NCBI GenBank assembly: GCA_964244725.1
Contig: CAXTJQ010000003.1
Span: 248,001 to 312,000, forward strand
Direction: 5' to 3'
Length of the DNA stretch: 64,000 nucleotides
Source of the DNA: Kumtagia sp964244725
GTDB lineage: Bacteria > Pseudomonadota > Alphaproteobacteria > Rhizobiales > Rhizobiaceae
Part shown: positions 52,150-61,385 of the stretch, piece after piece
How the letters are laid out: every line of letters starts with the position of its first letter
How positions within the stretch are numbered: the first letter of the stretch is position 1
Notes under the pieces: generated by a model
Databases searched by the model: none
What the model was told of the DNA's origin: nothing
What the model saw: only the letters and a program-made list of their open reading frames with translations
Program-made: the position numbers and the translations under genes

Positions 52150-52373
52150 CGAACGAATGTCATCCGGGCGTCGACCGATTTTCTGCGGCGAAGTGACCTC
52201 GTGAACGAAAAAAATCCGGTGCGTCGCTGCAGAGCGGCGCAAGGAAGCTTGCGCGCCATTCTGGAATATCCTAAGAGCAAAGCGCTGTTTTTTATCCATA
52301 AAGTTCGGTCTGGAGCCCGCCTCTCCGATCCGGATGGCTTGATCTCGTAAGGCGTTGCAGGGAGGTTACCGTC

Positions 52374-53366
52374 ATGAAGTTCGCACTCAAAACACTCACG
52401 CGGCGCAGCGTCGTCGCGCTCGCGGCCGCATCGGTTCTGGCCGGTCTGGCGTCCGTCGGCGCGGCGTCCGCGCAAGGCGTCACGGTCCCGATCATCGTCA
52501 AGGACACGACGTCCTTCTACTGGCAGATCGTGCTGGCCGGCGCCCGCGCCGCCGGCAAGGATCTCGGCGTCACTGTGCCGGAACTCGGCGCGCAGGCTGA
52601 GACGGACGTCAACGGCCAGATCTCGATTCTCGAGAACGCAGTTGCCGGCGCGCCGGCGGCGATCGTCATTGCGCCGACTGAATTCAAGGCGCTCGGCAAG
52701 CCGATCGACGAGGCGGCCTCCAAGGTCAAGATCATCGGCATCGACTCCGGCGCCGACTCGAAGGCCTTCACCTCGTTTCTGACGACCGACAACGTTCAGG
52801 GCGGACGGGTTGCGGCCGACGGCCTCGCCGCCGCGATCGGCGCAGCCAATGGCGGCAAGGTCGAAGGCGACGTAGCGTTGATCACCAACGCGCCGGGCGC
52901 CGGCTCGCTCGAGCAGCGCAAGGAAGGCTTTACCAAGCAGCTCGCCGAAAAGTATCCGGGCCTCAAGCTGGTCGCCGACAAATACGCGGACGGGCAGGCC
53001 ACGACCGGTCTCAACATCGCGACCGATCTGATCACGGCCAACCCCAACCTCAAGGGCATCTTCGCTTCAAACCTCATCATGGCGCAGGGCGTCGGACAGG
53101 CCGTGGCCGAGAACAATCTCGGCGGCAAGGTCGCGCTGGTCGGCTTCGACAGCGACGAGAAGCTGATCAAGTTCCTCAACGACGGCGTCATCTCGGCGCT
53201 CGTGGTGCAGGACCCCTACCGGATGGGCTATGACGGCATCAAGACCGCGCTCGCCGCGTCCAAGGGCGAAAAGGTCGAGGCCAACGTCGACACCGGCGCC
53301 AATCTCGTGACCAAGGACAACATGAAGGACCCCAAGATCGACGCGCTTCTCAACCCGAAGCTCTGA
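52374..53366 (+). CDS. sugar ABC transporter substrate-binding protein
   Basis: Periplasmic binding protein of the ribose/galactose-type importer family (330 residues). The N-terminus has a twin-arginine-like export signal (TRRSVVALAAASVLAG, cut near ASAQG). The type I binding fold shows IIVKDTTSFYWQIVLAGARA, AAIVIAPTEFKAL, IIGIDSGADSKAFTSFLTTD and VALVGFDSDEKLIKFL. A GGGAGG site precedes the ATG. Sugar identity is unknown. The 224-base upstream gap (52150-52373) shows no gene. Confidence 0.88.
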   Translation: MKFALKTLTRRSVVALAAASVLAGLASVGAASAQGVTVPIIVKDTTSFYWQIVLAGARAAGKDLGVTVPELGAQAETDVNGQISILENAVAGAPAAIVIAPTEFKALGKPIDEAASKVKIIGIDSGADSKAFTSFLTTDNVQGGRVAADGLAAAIGAANGGKVEGDVALITNAPGAGSLEQRKEGFTKQLAEKYPGLKLVADKYADGQATTGLNIATDLITANPNLKGIFASNLIMAQGVGQAVAENNLGGKVALVGFDSDEKLIKFLNDGVISALVVQDPYRMGYDGIKTALAASKGEKVEANVDTGANLVTKDNMKDPKIDALLNPKL

Positions 53367-53405
53367 GACCTGGCCGCTCGGTCGTCTGACTGACTTGAAC
53401 GTTGC

Positions 53406-53442
53406 GCCGTCCTCGTCCCGTGAAAAGGGGAAAGAGGGCGGC
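53406..53442 (+). other. hairpin between the binding protein and ATPase genes
   Basis: GCCGTCCTC and GAGGGCGGC pair over 9 bases (one G-T). There is no T-run, so it more likely stabilises the binding-protein mRNA than terminates it. The rest of the 53367-53591 gap is unremarkable. Confidence 0.45.
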
Positions 53443-53591
53443 GTCAGCATCGTATTTTCTGCCTTCCCCAGTCCTTCATCGCACGAAGGACACGGCAAGC
53501 CGACCAGGCAGGGCCATGCTTAAAGCGGGTTGCACTTGGTTTCCTCGCGCATCTCGATAGACTGTGCAGGGACGGTCTCGGGAGGATTTGC

Positions 53592-55118
53592 GTGAACTCA
53601 CCTGCACCCGCGGCAAGCGCCGAACGGATCCCCGCGCATGGCGAAACCATCCTGGAGCTGCGCGGCCTCGAAAAGCGCTATCCCGGCACGCATGCGCTGA
53701 AGCCCGTGGACCTTGCGTTCCGGGCAGGCGAAATCCACGCGATCGTCGGTGAGAACGGCGCGGGCAAATCCACCCTCATCAAACTGCTGACCGGCGTCAT
53801 CACGCGCACCTCCGGAGACGTGATGTGGCAGGGAAGGCCTGTCGCGCTCGCGACGCCGCACGAGGCGATGGCGCTGGGCATCAACGCCGTCCACCAGGAG
53901 GTCGTACTTTGCCGCCACCTTACGGTGGCTGCGAACATCTTCCTCGGCGAGGAGGAATCGAAATACGGACTGCTGCGGCACCGCGCGATGGTGCGCGACG
54001 CGCAGAGGATCATCGACGACCTGGGGTTCGACCTGCCGGCCCATGTGATGCTCGGCGACCTGACCATAGGGCAGCAGCAACTCATCGCCGCCGCCCGCGC
54101 GACGACCCGCGGCACCAAATTCCTCATCTTCGACGAGCCGACCGCCTATCTGACCCGCAGGGAGGCCGAGCAGTTGTTCGCGCTGATCCGGCGGCTGGAG
54201 GCGCAGGGCGTCACCATCGTCTACATCAGTCATCGCATGGAAGAAGTATTCGAACTCGCCAGCCGCGTCTCCGTACTGCGCGACGGCACGCTGGTCGGCA
54301 CGCGCAACATTGCGGAGACCAACGACGCGGAACTGGTCCGGATGATGATCAACCGCTCGATCGAGCAAGTCTACCACAAGGAGCCTTTCGCCTTCGGCGC
54401 GCCGATCCTTGAAGCCAAGAGCCTTTCTGGCAAGGGCTTCGCCGATGTGTCGCTCACCGTGCGCTCGGGCGAGATCGTCGGTCTCTACGGCCTGATCGGT
54501 GCGGGCCGCAGCGAGTTCGTGCTGACGCTCTACGGCCGCCATCCGAAATCGTCCGGCTCGATCCTGTGGGACGGCAGGGAGGTGCAGATCGGCTCCGAGC
54601 ACGACGCGATGAAGCTCGGCATGGCCTTGGCGCCTGAGAGCCGGCGCGACCAGGGCCTGTGCCTCAACCTGCCGGTCGGCCTCAACCTCAATTTGCCGAT
54701 CTACAAGCGCATCAGCAACAATCTGCTGATTTCCAGTCGCGAGGAGAAAAGCCACGCCGAACTGCAGATCGGCGGCCTGCGCATCAAGACGCCGACCCGC
54801 CATGCCTTGGCGTCCAGCCTGTCGGGTGGCAACCAGCAGAAAATCGTCATCGGCAAATGGCTCAACCACGGCGCGAAGCTGTTCATCTTCGACGAGCCGA
54901 CGGTGGGCGTCGACGTCGGCACCAAGGCCGAGATCTACCGGCTGTTCGCCGACCTGCTGCGCCAGGGCGCGGGCATCATCCTGATCTCGTCCTACCTGCC
55001 CGAGGTCTACGAACTGGCCGATGCGCTGCACGTCTTCCGGCGCGGCCGGCTGGTGGCCAGCCACGGCTATCGCGCAGCCGACCACGAACAGGTTCTGACC
55101 GAGGCGATCGGCGTCTAG
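53592..55118 (+). CDS. sugar ABC transporter ATP-binding protein (RbsA/MglA type)
   Basis: Double ATPase of 508 residues from a GTG at 53592 after a GGAGG site. The first nucleotide-binding domain has Walker A GENGAGKST and Walker B FLIFDEP; the second, in the C-terminal half, has the degenerate Walker A GLIGAGRSEF usual for the family and signature LSGGNQQK. Works with the permease 33 bases downstream and the binding protein upstream. Confidence 0.92.
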   Translation: MNSPAPAASAERIPAHGETILELRGLEKRYPGTHALKPVDLAFRAGEIHAIVGENGAGKSTLIKLLTGVITRTSGDVMWQGRPVALATPHEAMALGINAVHQEVVLCRHLTVAANIFLGEEESKYGLLRHRAMVRDAQRIIDDLGFDLPAHVMLGDLTIGQQQLIAAARATTRGTKFLIFDEPTAYLTRREAEQLFALIRRLEAQGVTIVYISHRMEEVFELASRVSVLRDGTLVGTRNIAETNDAELVRMMINRSIEQVYHKEPFAFGAPILEAKSLSGKGFADVSLTVRSGEIVGLYGLIGAGRSEFVLTLYGRHPKSSGSILWDGREVQIGSEHDAMKLGMALAPESRRDQGLCLNLPVGLNLNLPIYKRISNNLLISSREEKSHAELQIGGLRIKTPTRHALASSLSGGNQQKIVIGKWLNHGAKLFIFDEPTVGVDVGTKAEIYRLFADLLRQGAGIILISSYLPEVYELADALHVFRRGRLVASHGYRAADHEQVLTEAIGV

Positions 55119-55151
55119 CCGCAACGACAAGAGCATACGGGGAACGCGCCG

Positions 55152-56138
55152 ATGAGTACGGAAACGGTCGAGGTCGTGAAGGCCAAGCGAAACTACAACC
55201 TGCTCTTCGGGCTGACCTTGCTGGCGCTGCTGGTGCTCTTGTGGGTGGCGTTGTCGGTCGCCACGATTGATAAGAATACCGGCGTTTCAACCTTCGCCTC
55301 CGGCAACAATATATCCAACCTGCTCCGTCAGGGGTCGATGATCGCCATCCTCGCGGTCGGGCAGACCTTCGTCATCATCACAGGCGGCATCGACCTGTCG
55401 GTCGGCGCGATCGTCGGTTTCGCCACCGTCGTCGTCGCCATGATGATCAATGCCGGCTTCCCAGTCTGGATCGCGGTCGTTGCGACCCTTCTCGTCGGCG
55501 TGGCAATCGGTGTCTTCCATGGCTTCGGCATCGTCAGGATGGGTCTTCCGCCCTTCATCATCACGCTCGCCACTCTGACCTCGCTGCGCGGAATCGGCCT
55601 TCTGATGACCGGCGGCAATTCGATCAATATTCTGAACGACGATTTCCCGGCTTTCTCCCGCGCCTCGTTTCTCGGTATCCCCAATCTGTTCTGGATGGTT
55701 ATCCTGGTCGGCGTCCCGGCCTACGTCTTCCTGCATCACAGCCGCTGGGGGCGCTACCTCTTCTCGGTTGGCTCCAACGCCGAGGCGTCGCGTCTCTCCG
55801 GCGTCAACGTGCCGCGCACGATCTACATGGCCTATACGCTTTCGGGGCTCTGCGCCGCCTTTGTCGGCATCCTGCTCGCTGCCCGCATCGGCATCGGCAA
55901 TCCCACCCAAGCCGAAGGTTGGGAACTCCAGGCGATCGCTTCGTCTGTCATCGGCGGAACGAGCCTGTTCGGCGCGGTCGGCTCCGTCCACGGTCCATTG
56001 CTCGGCGCCTTCATCCTTGCGACCATCAATAACGGCGCGAACCTGCTTGGAATGAACTCGTTCTGGCAGCGCATCATCACCGGCGTCTTGATCATCGTCA
56101 TCGTCTATTTCGATGGCCTTCGCCGGCGCGGCAAATAG
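55152..56138 (+). CDS. sugar ABC transporter permease (RbsC type)
   Basis: 328-residue inner-membrane permease with about ten spans. The RbsC-family region IITGGIDLSVGAIVGFATVV and the later SNAEASRLSGVNV and AEGWELQAIASSVIGGTSLF segments are diagnostic. It completes the sugar importer and is followed 12 bases later by a dehydrogenase gene, which probably acts on the imported sugar. Confidence 0.92.
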   Translation: MSTETVEVVKAKRNYNLLFGLTLLALLVLLWVALSVATIDKNTGVSTFASGNNISNLLRQGSMIAILAVGQTFVIITGGIDLSVGAIVGFATVVVAMMINAGFPVWIAVVATLLVGVAIGVFHGFGIVRMGLPPFIITLATLTSLRGIGLLMTGGNSINILNDDFPAFSRASFLGIPNLFWMVILVGVPAYVFLHHSRWGRYLFSVGSNAEASRLSGVNVPRTIYMAYTLSGLCAAFVGILLAARIGIGNPTQAEGWELQAIASSVIGGTSLFGAVGSVHGPLLGAFILATINNGANLLGMNSFWQRIITGVLIIVIVYFDGLRRRGK

Positions 56139-56150
56139 ACGGGCGCGCAC

Positions 56151-57170
56151 ATGCAATCCGTCGTCTGCCGCGCGCCCGGCGATCTGATCGTCGAGGACAG
56201 GCCCCGCCCTGAAGGCGCGCCGCTCGGCTGGGTGCGCGTCGGCGTCAGCCATGTCGGCATCTGCGGGACCGACTACCACATCTTCGAGGGCAAGCACCCG
56301 TTCCTCGCCTATCCGCGCGTCATGGGTCACGAAGTATCGGGGCGGGTGCTCGATGCGGGCGAGGGGGTGGCGCTTCCGGTCGGCCAGGCGGTCATCGTCA
56401 ATCCCTATCTGTCCTGCGGGACATGCGTCGCCTGCCGGCAGGGCAAGCCGAACTGCTGCGTGACGATCGAGGTGCTTGGCGTCCATCGCGACGGCGCGAT
56501 GTGTGAGGAGGTCCTCGTGCCGGCGGGCAATCTCTATGCCGCCGACGGGCTCTCGCTCGAAGACGCCGCGACGGTCGAATTCCTGGCGATCGGCGCGCAC
56601 GCCGTCCGGCGCTCCATGGCGCAATCCGGCTCCCGGGCGCTGGTCATCGGCGCGGGACCGATCGGCATCGGTACGGCGATCTTCGCGCGGATCGCCGGTT
56701 TGGACGTCACGCTGCTCGACATGAGCATCGAACGGCTCGCTTTCGCGTCGGCCGAGCTCGGCTTCGCCACGATCGACGGATCGCGTGGCGATGTCGCCGA
56801 ACAGGTCCGCGCCGCGACAGGTGGCGAATGCTTCGACGCCGTGTTCGACGCGACCGGCAACACCGGCTCGATCCAGTCGGCTTTCGCCCATGTCGCCCAT
56901 GGCGGCGTGCTGGTCATGGTCAGTGTCGTCAAGGACGACATCAGCTTCTCGGACCCGGAGTTCCACAAGCGCGAGATGATGTTGATCGGGAGCCGCAACG
57001 CCACGCGCGAGGACTTCGACCATGTCGTTGACTCGATCCGAAGCGGCGGCGTGCCGACGGCCAAACTGATCACCCACCGCACCACGCTCGCCGACGCGCC
57101 GCGCGACATCGCGCTCTGGGCGCACCAGAAGTCCGGACTGATCAAGGCGGTGATCGGGGTCGGCGCTTAG
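56151..57170 (+). CDS. zinc-dependent alcohol/polyol dehydrogenase
   Basis: Medium-chain NAD(P)-dependent dehydrogenase of 339 residues. Catalytic zinc ligands are in GICGTDYH and MGHEVSG; the structural zinc cysteines are in CGTCVACRQGKPNCC; the cofactor loop is VIGAGPIGIGTAIF. Relatives include L-idonate, sorbitol and galactonate-type enzymes. Its place right after the sugar permease suggests oxidation of the transported sugar or sugar acid; the exact substrate cannot be given. Confidence 0.85.
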   Translation: MQSVVCRAPGDLIVEDRPRPEGAPLGWVRVGVSHVGICGTDYHIFEGKHPFLAYPRVMGHEVSGRVLDAGEGVALPVGQAVIVNPYLSCGTCVACRQGKPNCCVTIEVLGVHRDGAMCEEVLVPAGNLYAADGLSLEDAATVEFLAIGAHAVRRSMAQSGSRALVIGAGPIGIGTAIFARIAGLDVTLLDMSIERLAFASAELGFATIDGSRGDVAEQVRAATGGECFDAVFDATGNTGSIQSAFAHVAHGGVLVMVSVVKDDISFSDPEFHKREMMLIGSRNATREDFDHVVDSIRSGGVPTAKLITHRTTLADAPRDIALWAHQKSGLIKAVIGVGA

Positions 57171-57325
57171 CAGGGAATGGCGCGGCGGCCCGCCTTTCTT
57201 CCGGGTTGAGAGGCTTCTCTGCGGCCCCGCTCGCGCTACATTCGTCCTGTCTTGCCCACGCGCACCCCGCGATCGACGGGTCTTGGCGGGTGGCGATAGA
57301 ATCAATCGACGCGAAAGGCTTTCCC

Positions 57326-58192
57326 ATGTCCGAACTCAATGCGGCCGGCTCCGGCACATTCGCCATCGGTGGCGTGACGACGGTCAACCGGCTCGGTTTC
57401 GGCGCCATGCGCATCACGGGCCCCGGCATCTGGGGTCCGCCACGCGATCACGCGGAAGCGATCCGGATCCTGAAGCGGCTGCCGCAAATCGGCGTGAATT
57501 TCATCGATACAGCCGACTCCTATGGACCGGACGTGTCCGAGGAACTCATCCGGGAGGCGCTGCACCCCTATGACGATGTTTTTGTTGCGACAAAGGGCGG
57601 CCTGACCCGCGGCGGCCCCGACCAGTGGACGCCGAAAGGCGACCCGGCCTATCTCGAGGAGCGGGCAAAGGGCAGCCTGAAAAAGCTCGGCGTCGACCGG
57701 ATCGGACTTTGGCAGCTGCACCGGATCGATCCTCGCGTGCCCGCCGACGATCAGTTCGGCGCGATCCGGTCGATGATCGACGAAGGCGTCATCCTGCACG
57801 CGGGCCTGAGCGAAGTGTCGGTCGCCGAGATCAAGGCGGCAAACAAGATATTCAAGGTCGCCACTGTCCAGAACCGCTACAATCTGGTCGATCGCGGCAG
57901 CGAGGATGTCCTCGATTATTGCCAGGGGAACGGCATCGGTTTTATCCCGTGGTACCCGCTGGCCGCCGGCGGTCTGGCCAAGCCAGGCTCGCTGCTCGAC
58001 GCGATCGCCAGGAAGCACCGCGCGGCCCCGAGCCAGATCGCCTTGGCTTGGGTTCTGAAGCGAAGCCCTGTCATGCTGCCCATCCCGGGAACGTCGAGCG
58101 TGGCGCATGTCGACGAGAACGTAGCGGCCGCGAACATTCGGCTGTCGGACGAGGATTTCAAGGCGCTCGACGAAGCCGGCAGGGCTGCATAG
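57326..58192 (+). CDS. aldo/keto reductase
   Basis: NADPH-dependent oxidoreductase of 288 residues from the ATG at 57326. The TIM-barrel catalytic tetrad is visible: Asp and Tyr in FIDTADSYGPDVSE, Lys in VFVATKGG and His in LWQLHRID. IALAWVLKRSPVMLPIPGTS is the cofactor-binding end. It lies 155 bases after the dehydrogenase and may share a catabolic role, but similar genes are often free-standing stress reductases. Confidence 0.87.
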   Translation: MSELNAAGSGTFAIGGVTTVNRLGFGAMRITGPGIWGPPRDHAEAIRILKRLPQIGVNFIDTADSYGPDVSEELIREALHPYDDVFVATKGGLTRGGPDQWTPKGDPAYLEERAKGSLKKLGVDRIGLWQLHRIDPRVPADDQFGAIRSMIDEGVILHAGLSEVSVAEIKAANKIFKVATVQNRYNLVDRGSEDVLDYCQGNGIGFIPWYPLAAGGLAKPGSLLDAIARKHRAAPSQIALAWVLKRSPVMLPIPGTSSVAHVDENVAAANIRLSDEDFKALDEAGRAA

Positions 58193-58205
58193 CGCCGCGA
58201 AGGTC

Positions 58206-58850
58206 CTACCAGCGGGCGACGCGAGGCGCCAGCAGGCCTCCCGCCATCGCCAGGCCCAGAATGGAGATCGTATACCACACGGCGACGAACAGCGGCGAGT
58301 CGTCAGGACAATGCGCGGCATAAAAGCTGGCCGCGAGACCACCGGCGAGCAATCCGGCAGTCGCGCCGGCCGGGCCCGGATCGGTCGACGCGCCATACCT
58401 CAGCGCAGCAAGAAAGACAGCCAGCGGCGCGGCGCCTATCAACGGAATGAAAGTCAGGCAGAGCACATTGTTCGTGCCGACCATCTTTGAAAGCCATTCC
58501 GCCGCCGGCAACGTCATCAGTTCCGCGACGATCGCCGCGCCAAGCAAAAACGGCGCGGCCAACAGCGCCTGCGGCGGAAGGCGGCGCCTCCCGGCGGGGC
58601 GCGAGAGGGCCTGCAGCAAACCGAATGCACTCAAGGCGAGCACAATCGTTACGACGAATTTGAACAGGAAGCGCGGCGAATGGACCGCCTGCGAGATGTC
58701 GTGACGCGGACCGAGCATCATGAAGAAAGCGGAAGCCGCCAGCCCGATCGAAAGCAGCCACGCGCCTCCCCACACGGCGGTGAAGGTTGGCCTGGCGCGA
58801 CCGGCGTCCGCGGCGATGGCCTTGATGAGGTCCCGGGTTTGCATCTTCAT
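58206..58850 (-). CDS. nrsF: NrsF-type (DUF1109) membrane anti-sigma factor
   Basis: 214-residue inner-membrane protein with six hydrophobic spans and a short cytoplasmic N-terminus (MKMQTRDLIKAIAADAGRAR). DUF1109/NrsF proteins hold SigF-type ECF sigma factors inactive at the membrane and release them on redox stress. The gene overlaps the sigma gene by 4 bases (ATGA), which keeps the two in fixed ratio. Cys146 and Cys192 (in VLCLTF and AHCPDD) are candidate redox-sensing residues. Confidence 0.88.
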   Translation of the reverse strand: MKMQTRDLIKAIAADAGRARPTFTAVWGGAWLLSIGLAASAFFMMLGPRHDISQAVHSPRFLFKFVVTIVLALSAFGLLQALSRPAGRRRLPPQALLAAPFLLGAAIVAELMTLPAAEWLSKMVGTNNVLCLTFIPLIGAAPLAVFLAALRYGASTDPGPAGATAGLLAGGLAASFYAAHCPDDSPLFVAVWYTISILGLAMAGGLLAPRVARW

Positions 58851-59383
58851 GTCCGTCCAAACCGCTTGGAGATTGCGCTCAGGCCGCGGTGCAAAGACAC
58901 ACGGACGGCGGTTTCGTTCATGCCTAGGCGCCTAGCCGTTTCGCCGATGGACAAGCCCTCGACCGAGATCGCCGTCACGACGCTTTTCTGACCCGGCGCC
59001 AACGTATCGAGCACTGTCCCGATATCGCGTCCGCTGACCGCATCCGGTTCGGGCTGCGCGAAGGTTTCGGCGATCTCGTCGATCTCGAGTTCGATGCGCC
59101 GGCCCCGCCGACGGAAGGCGTCGATTAACTTGAACCGGGCAATCGCGAAAACCCAGGGCAAGACCGGTGCGTCGGCGATCCACGTATGGCGCTTCAAATG
59201 GATAGCGAGCAATGTTTCCTGCACGATGTCCTCGGCGTCGACCCCGCCCGTCACGATGCGCCGACGGGCGAAGCCGCGAACGAGGGCGGCGATGCCCTCC
59301 AGAAAGACGGCATAGGCTCTCTCGTCCCCAGCGATCGCTCTCCGCAACAAGTCGGCAAGCTCGTCGTCGTCCCTGCCGTTCAA
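58847..59383 (-). CDS. sigF: ECF sigma factor SigF
   Basis: Alternative sigma factor of 178 residues, partner of the downstream DUF1109 anti-sigma. Region 2 is seen in DAEDIVQETLLAIHLKRHTW and PWVFAIARFKLIDAFRRRGR, region 4 in APGQKSVVTAISVEGLSIGE and AVRVSLHRGLSAISKRF. The start is a TTG at 59383 with GGTGGAG 7 bases upstream. Its own promoter carries GTAAC-N17-CGAA, so it is autoregulated. The same motif recurs before four further transcription units up to 62606. Confidence 0.9.
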   Translation of the reverse strand: MNGRDDDELADLLRRAIAGDERAYAVFLEGIAALVRGFARRRIVTGGVDAEDIVQETLLAIHLKRHTWIADAPVLPWVFAIARFKLIDAFRRRGRRIELEIDEIAETFAQPEPDAVSGRDIGTVLDTLAPGQKSVVTAISVEGLSIGETARRLGMNETAVRVSLHRGLSAISKRFGRT

Positions 59384-59399
59384 CCTCGGTCTCCACCCA

Positions 59400-59425
59400 T
59401 TCGCCGTACCGGGCGGCCTTGTTAC
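59400..59425 (-). promoter_or_regulatory. SigF-type promoter of sigF-nrsF
   Basis: Minus-strand GTAAC (59421-59425) and CGAA (59400-59403), 17 bases apart. Leader to the TTG start is only about 10 bases, so the transcript begins close to the ribosome site. Confidence 0.7.
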
Positions 59426-59486
59426 GCATGTGCGGAAATAATGTCCAAGTCGGCAAGACGATCACGAAGTCGTGTTGTCTCCCGGT

Positions 59487-59511
59487 GTAACGCGAAGGCC
59501 GCCCCAGCGAA
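59487..59511 (+). promoter_or_regulatory. SigF-type promoter of the YedZ/YedY-like operon
   Basis: GTAAC (59487-59491) and CGAA (59508-59511), 16 bases apart, 81 bases before the cytochrome gene. Divergent from the sigF promoter about 60 bases away. Confidence 0.65.
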
Positions 59512-59592
59512 GAAGAAACGACTTCGGTCGTGGCGCGGCGGGCCGGGCGTGATAGGTCGGATGGCGCGGCTGTCCGCGAAAGGACCCTGAAC

Positions 59593-60471
59593 ATGGATGA
59601 TTTGAGGGAAGCTAAGTCCAAGGCGACGGTCCGACCGGCGCCGGTAGTCAAGCCGCTCATCTACAGGCAGTTCCTGTCGACGCGCGTCGCCCATTGGACA
59701 TGGGCCGTGGCCCTGTTCTTCCTGTTGCTTTCGGGGCTGCAAATTTTCAACGCCCATCCCACGCTCTATTTCGGCAAGCAATCGGGTTTTGGTTTCGACA
59801 ACGAAGTGCTCGCCATGCGCGCCGAAACGACGCCCGAGGGGGCGGCCGTCGGCTACACCCGCGTCTTGGGCGCCCGCTTCGACACCACAGGCCTGCTCGG
59901 CCTTTCCGAGCGGGACGGCAGGGCCGCCAAGCGCGGGTTCCCCGCGTGGGCGACCATCCCGTCCTACCAGGACCTCGGCACGGGGCGCGTCGTGCATTTC
60001 TTCTTCGCCTGGATCTTGGTGATCACCTTGGCGGTCTGGCTCGTCGGCAGCCTTATTAACGGTCACCTGCGGCGCGACCTCGCGCCCCGCGCCGACGACC
60101 TGCGCAAACTGCCGCGCGATATCATCGATCACGCGAAGCTGAGGTTTCATCATACGCGCGACTACAACACGCTGCAGAAGCTCGCCTATGGCGGCGTATT
60201 GTTCGTCGTCTTCCCCCTCGTCATTCTGACGGGACTTGCGATGTCGCCGACGATGAACGCGGTCGTTCCCTTCCTGGCCGAAGCGTTCGGCGGCCGGCAG
60301 ACGGCGCGCACGATCCACTTTTGCATGATGCTGCTGCTGGTTGGATTTTTCATCGTGCATATCCTCATGGTTCTGGCCGCCGGACCGCTCAACGAATTGC
60401 GCTCGATCGTCACCGGCTGGTACCGGATCGATCCGCCGGCATCCCCTGATTCAGAAGCCGGAAAGGTCTGA
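59593..60471 (+). CDS. cytochrome b561-like membrane protein (YedZ1-like)
   Basis: 292-residue inner-membrane haem protein from the ATG at 59593 (AAAGGA site). Four main spans carry histidines spaced as haem ligands (ARVAHWTWAVALF, RVVHFFFAWILVI, RTIHFCMMLLLVG, FIVHILMVLA). A long loop between the first two spans is periplasmic. The molybdoenzyme starts 2 bases downstream, so this is probably its quinol-to-enzyme electron donor, replacing MsrQ. SigF-type promoter upstream. Confidence 0.85.
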   Translation: MDDLREAKSKATVRPAPVVKPLIYRQFLSTRVAHWTWAVALFFLLLSGLQIFNAHPTLYFGKQSGFGFDNEVLAMRAETTPEGAAVGYTRVLGARFDTTGLLGLSERDGRAAKRGFPAWATIPSYQDLGTGRVVHFFFAWILVITLAVWLVGSLINGHLRRDLAPRADDLRKLPRDIIDHAKLRFHHTRDYNTLQKLAYGGVLFVVFPLVILTGLAMSPTMNAVVPFLAEAFGGRQTARTIHFCMMLLLVGFFIVHILMVLAAGPLNELRSIVTGWYRIDPPASPDSEAGKV

Positions 60472-60473
60472 CG

Positions 60474-61262
60474 ATGGCCGGTTTCAAACTCTCCCGCCGC
60501 TCTTTCCTGACCGGCGCCGCGCTCGGCGGTTCGAGCCTGGCGCTCGGCGGCTGCGATCTGCTGGACGGCTACGGCCGCGACAGCGGCGTCCGCGATGTTC
60601 TCGAGAGCGCGAACGATCTGACCTATCGCGTGCAAAGGCTTCTCGCGGGGCGCGGCGCCCTGGCTCAGGAGTTCAACGAGGCCGACATCCGCCAGCCGCA
60701 ACGGCCCAACGGCGTCACCGCTCCGGAAAACGAGGACTACAAGGCGTTGCTCGCCGGCAATTTCGCCGACTGGCGGCTCGTGGTCGGCGGGCTGGTTGAA
60801 AATCCGCTCTCGCTCTCGCTCTCGCAACTGCAGGCGATGCCGTCGCGCACCCAGATCACGCGTCACGATTGCGTCGAAGGGTGGAGTTGCATCGCCAAAT
60901 GGACGGGCGTGCCGCTGTCCATCGTCCTCGACCAGGCCAAGCCCAAGCCGTCCGCCCGCTACGCCCTGTTCCAGTGCATGGACGTGATCGACCGCGATTT
61001 CTCGGGCGACATCAAATATTACGGCTCCATCGACCTGATCGATGCGCGTCATCCGCAGACGATCCTGGCCTATGGCGTCAACGGCAAACCCCTGCCGGTC
61101 GAGAACGGAGCGCCTTTGCGGGTGCGGGTCGAGCGCCAACTCGGCTACAAGATGCCGAAATACGTCGGCAAGATCGAGCTCGTCGACAGCTTCGCGCCGT
61201 TCGGCCAAGGCCAAGGCGGTTACTGGGAGGACAACGGCTACGATTGGTACGGCGGAATCTGA
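60474..61262 (+). CDS. Tat-exported YedY-like molybdopterin oxidoreductase
   Basis: 262-residue periplasmic molybdoenzyme of the sulfite oxidase/YedY (MsrP) fold. The twin-arginine signal is SRRSFLTG (residues 7-14), and LALGGC (Cys27) could make it a lipoprotein. The molybdenum-ligand cysteine is Cys133 in RHDCVEGWSCIAKWTGVPL. The family reduces methionine sulfoxide or other S-/N-oxides. With the cytochrome gene it matches the YedY1/YedZ1 pair tied to methionine sulfoxide repair in Azospira. Confidence 0.88.
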   Translation: MAGFKLSRRSFLTGAALGGSSLALGGCDLLDGYGRDSGVRDVLESANDLTYRVQRLLAGRGALAQEFNEADIRQPQRPNGVTAPENEDYKALLAGNFADWRLVVGGLVENPLSLSLSQLQAMPSRTQITRHDCVEGWSCIAKWTGVPLSIVLDQAKPKPSARYALFQCMDVIDRDFSGDIKYYGSIDLIDARHPQTILAYGVNGKPLPVENGAPLRVRVERQLGYKMPKYVGKIELVDSFAPFGQGQGGYWEDNGYDWYGGI

Positions 61263-61309
61263 CGCTTTGCGCGAAAGTCGAGAAATTTTTCACCAATAAT
61301 TTGGAAGAC

Positions 61310-61335
61310 GTAACAAACCCGTTCCGTTCATCGAA
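61310..61335 (+). promoter_or_regulatory. SigF-type promoter of the methionine-rich protein gene
   Basis: GTAAC (61310-61314) and CGAA (61332-61335), 17 bases apart, 50 bases before the ATG. The GAAGACGTAAC(A/G)AACCC context is shared with the promoter at 61768. Confidence 0.75.
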
Positions 61336-61385
61336 GCAAAGGCAGGGGAATGTTCCCCGACAACGGAAACGGTGAGGAATTCGTT

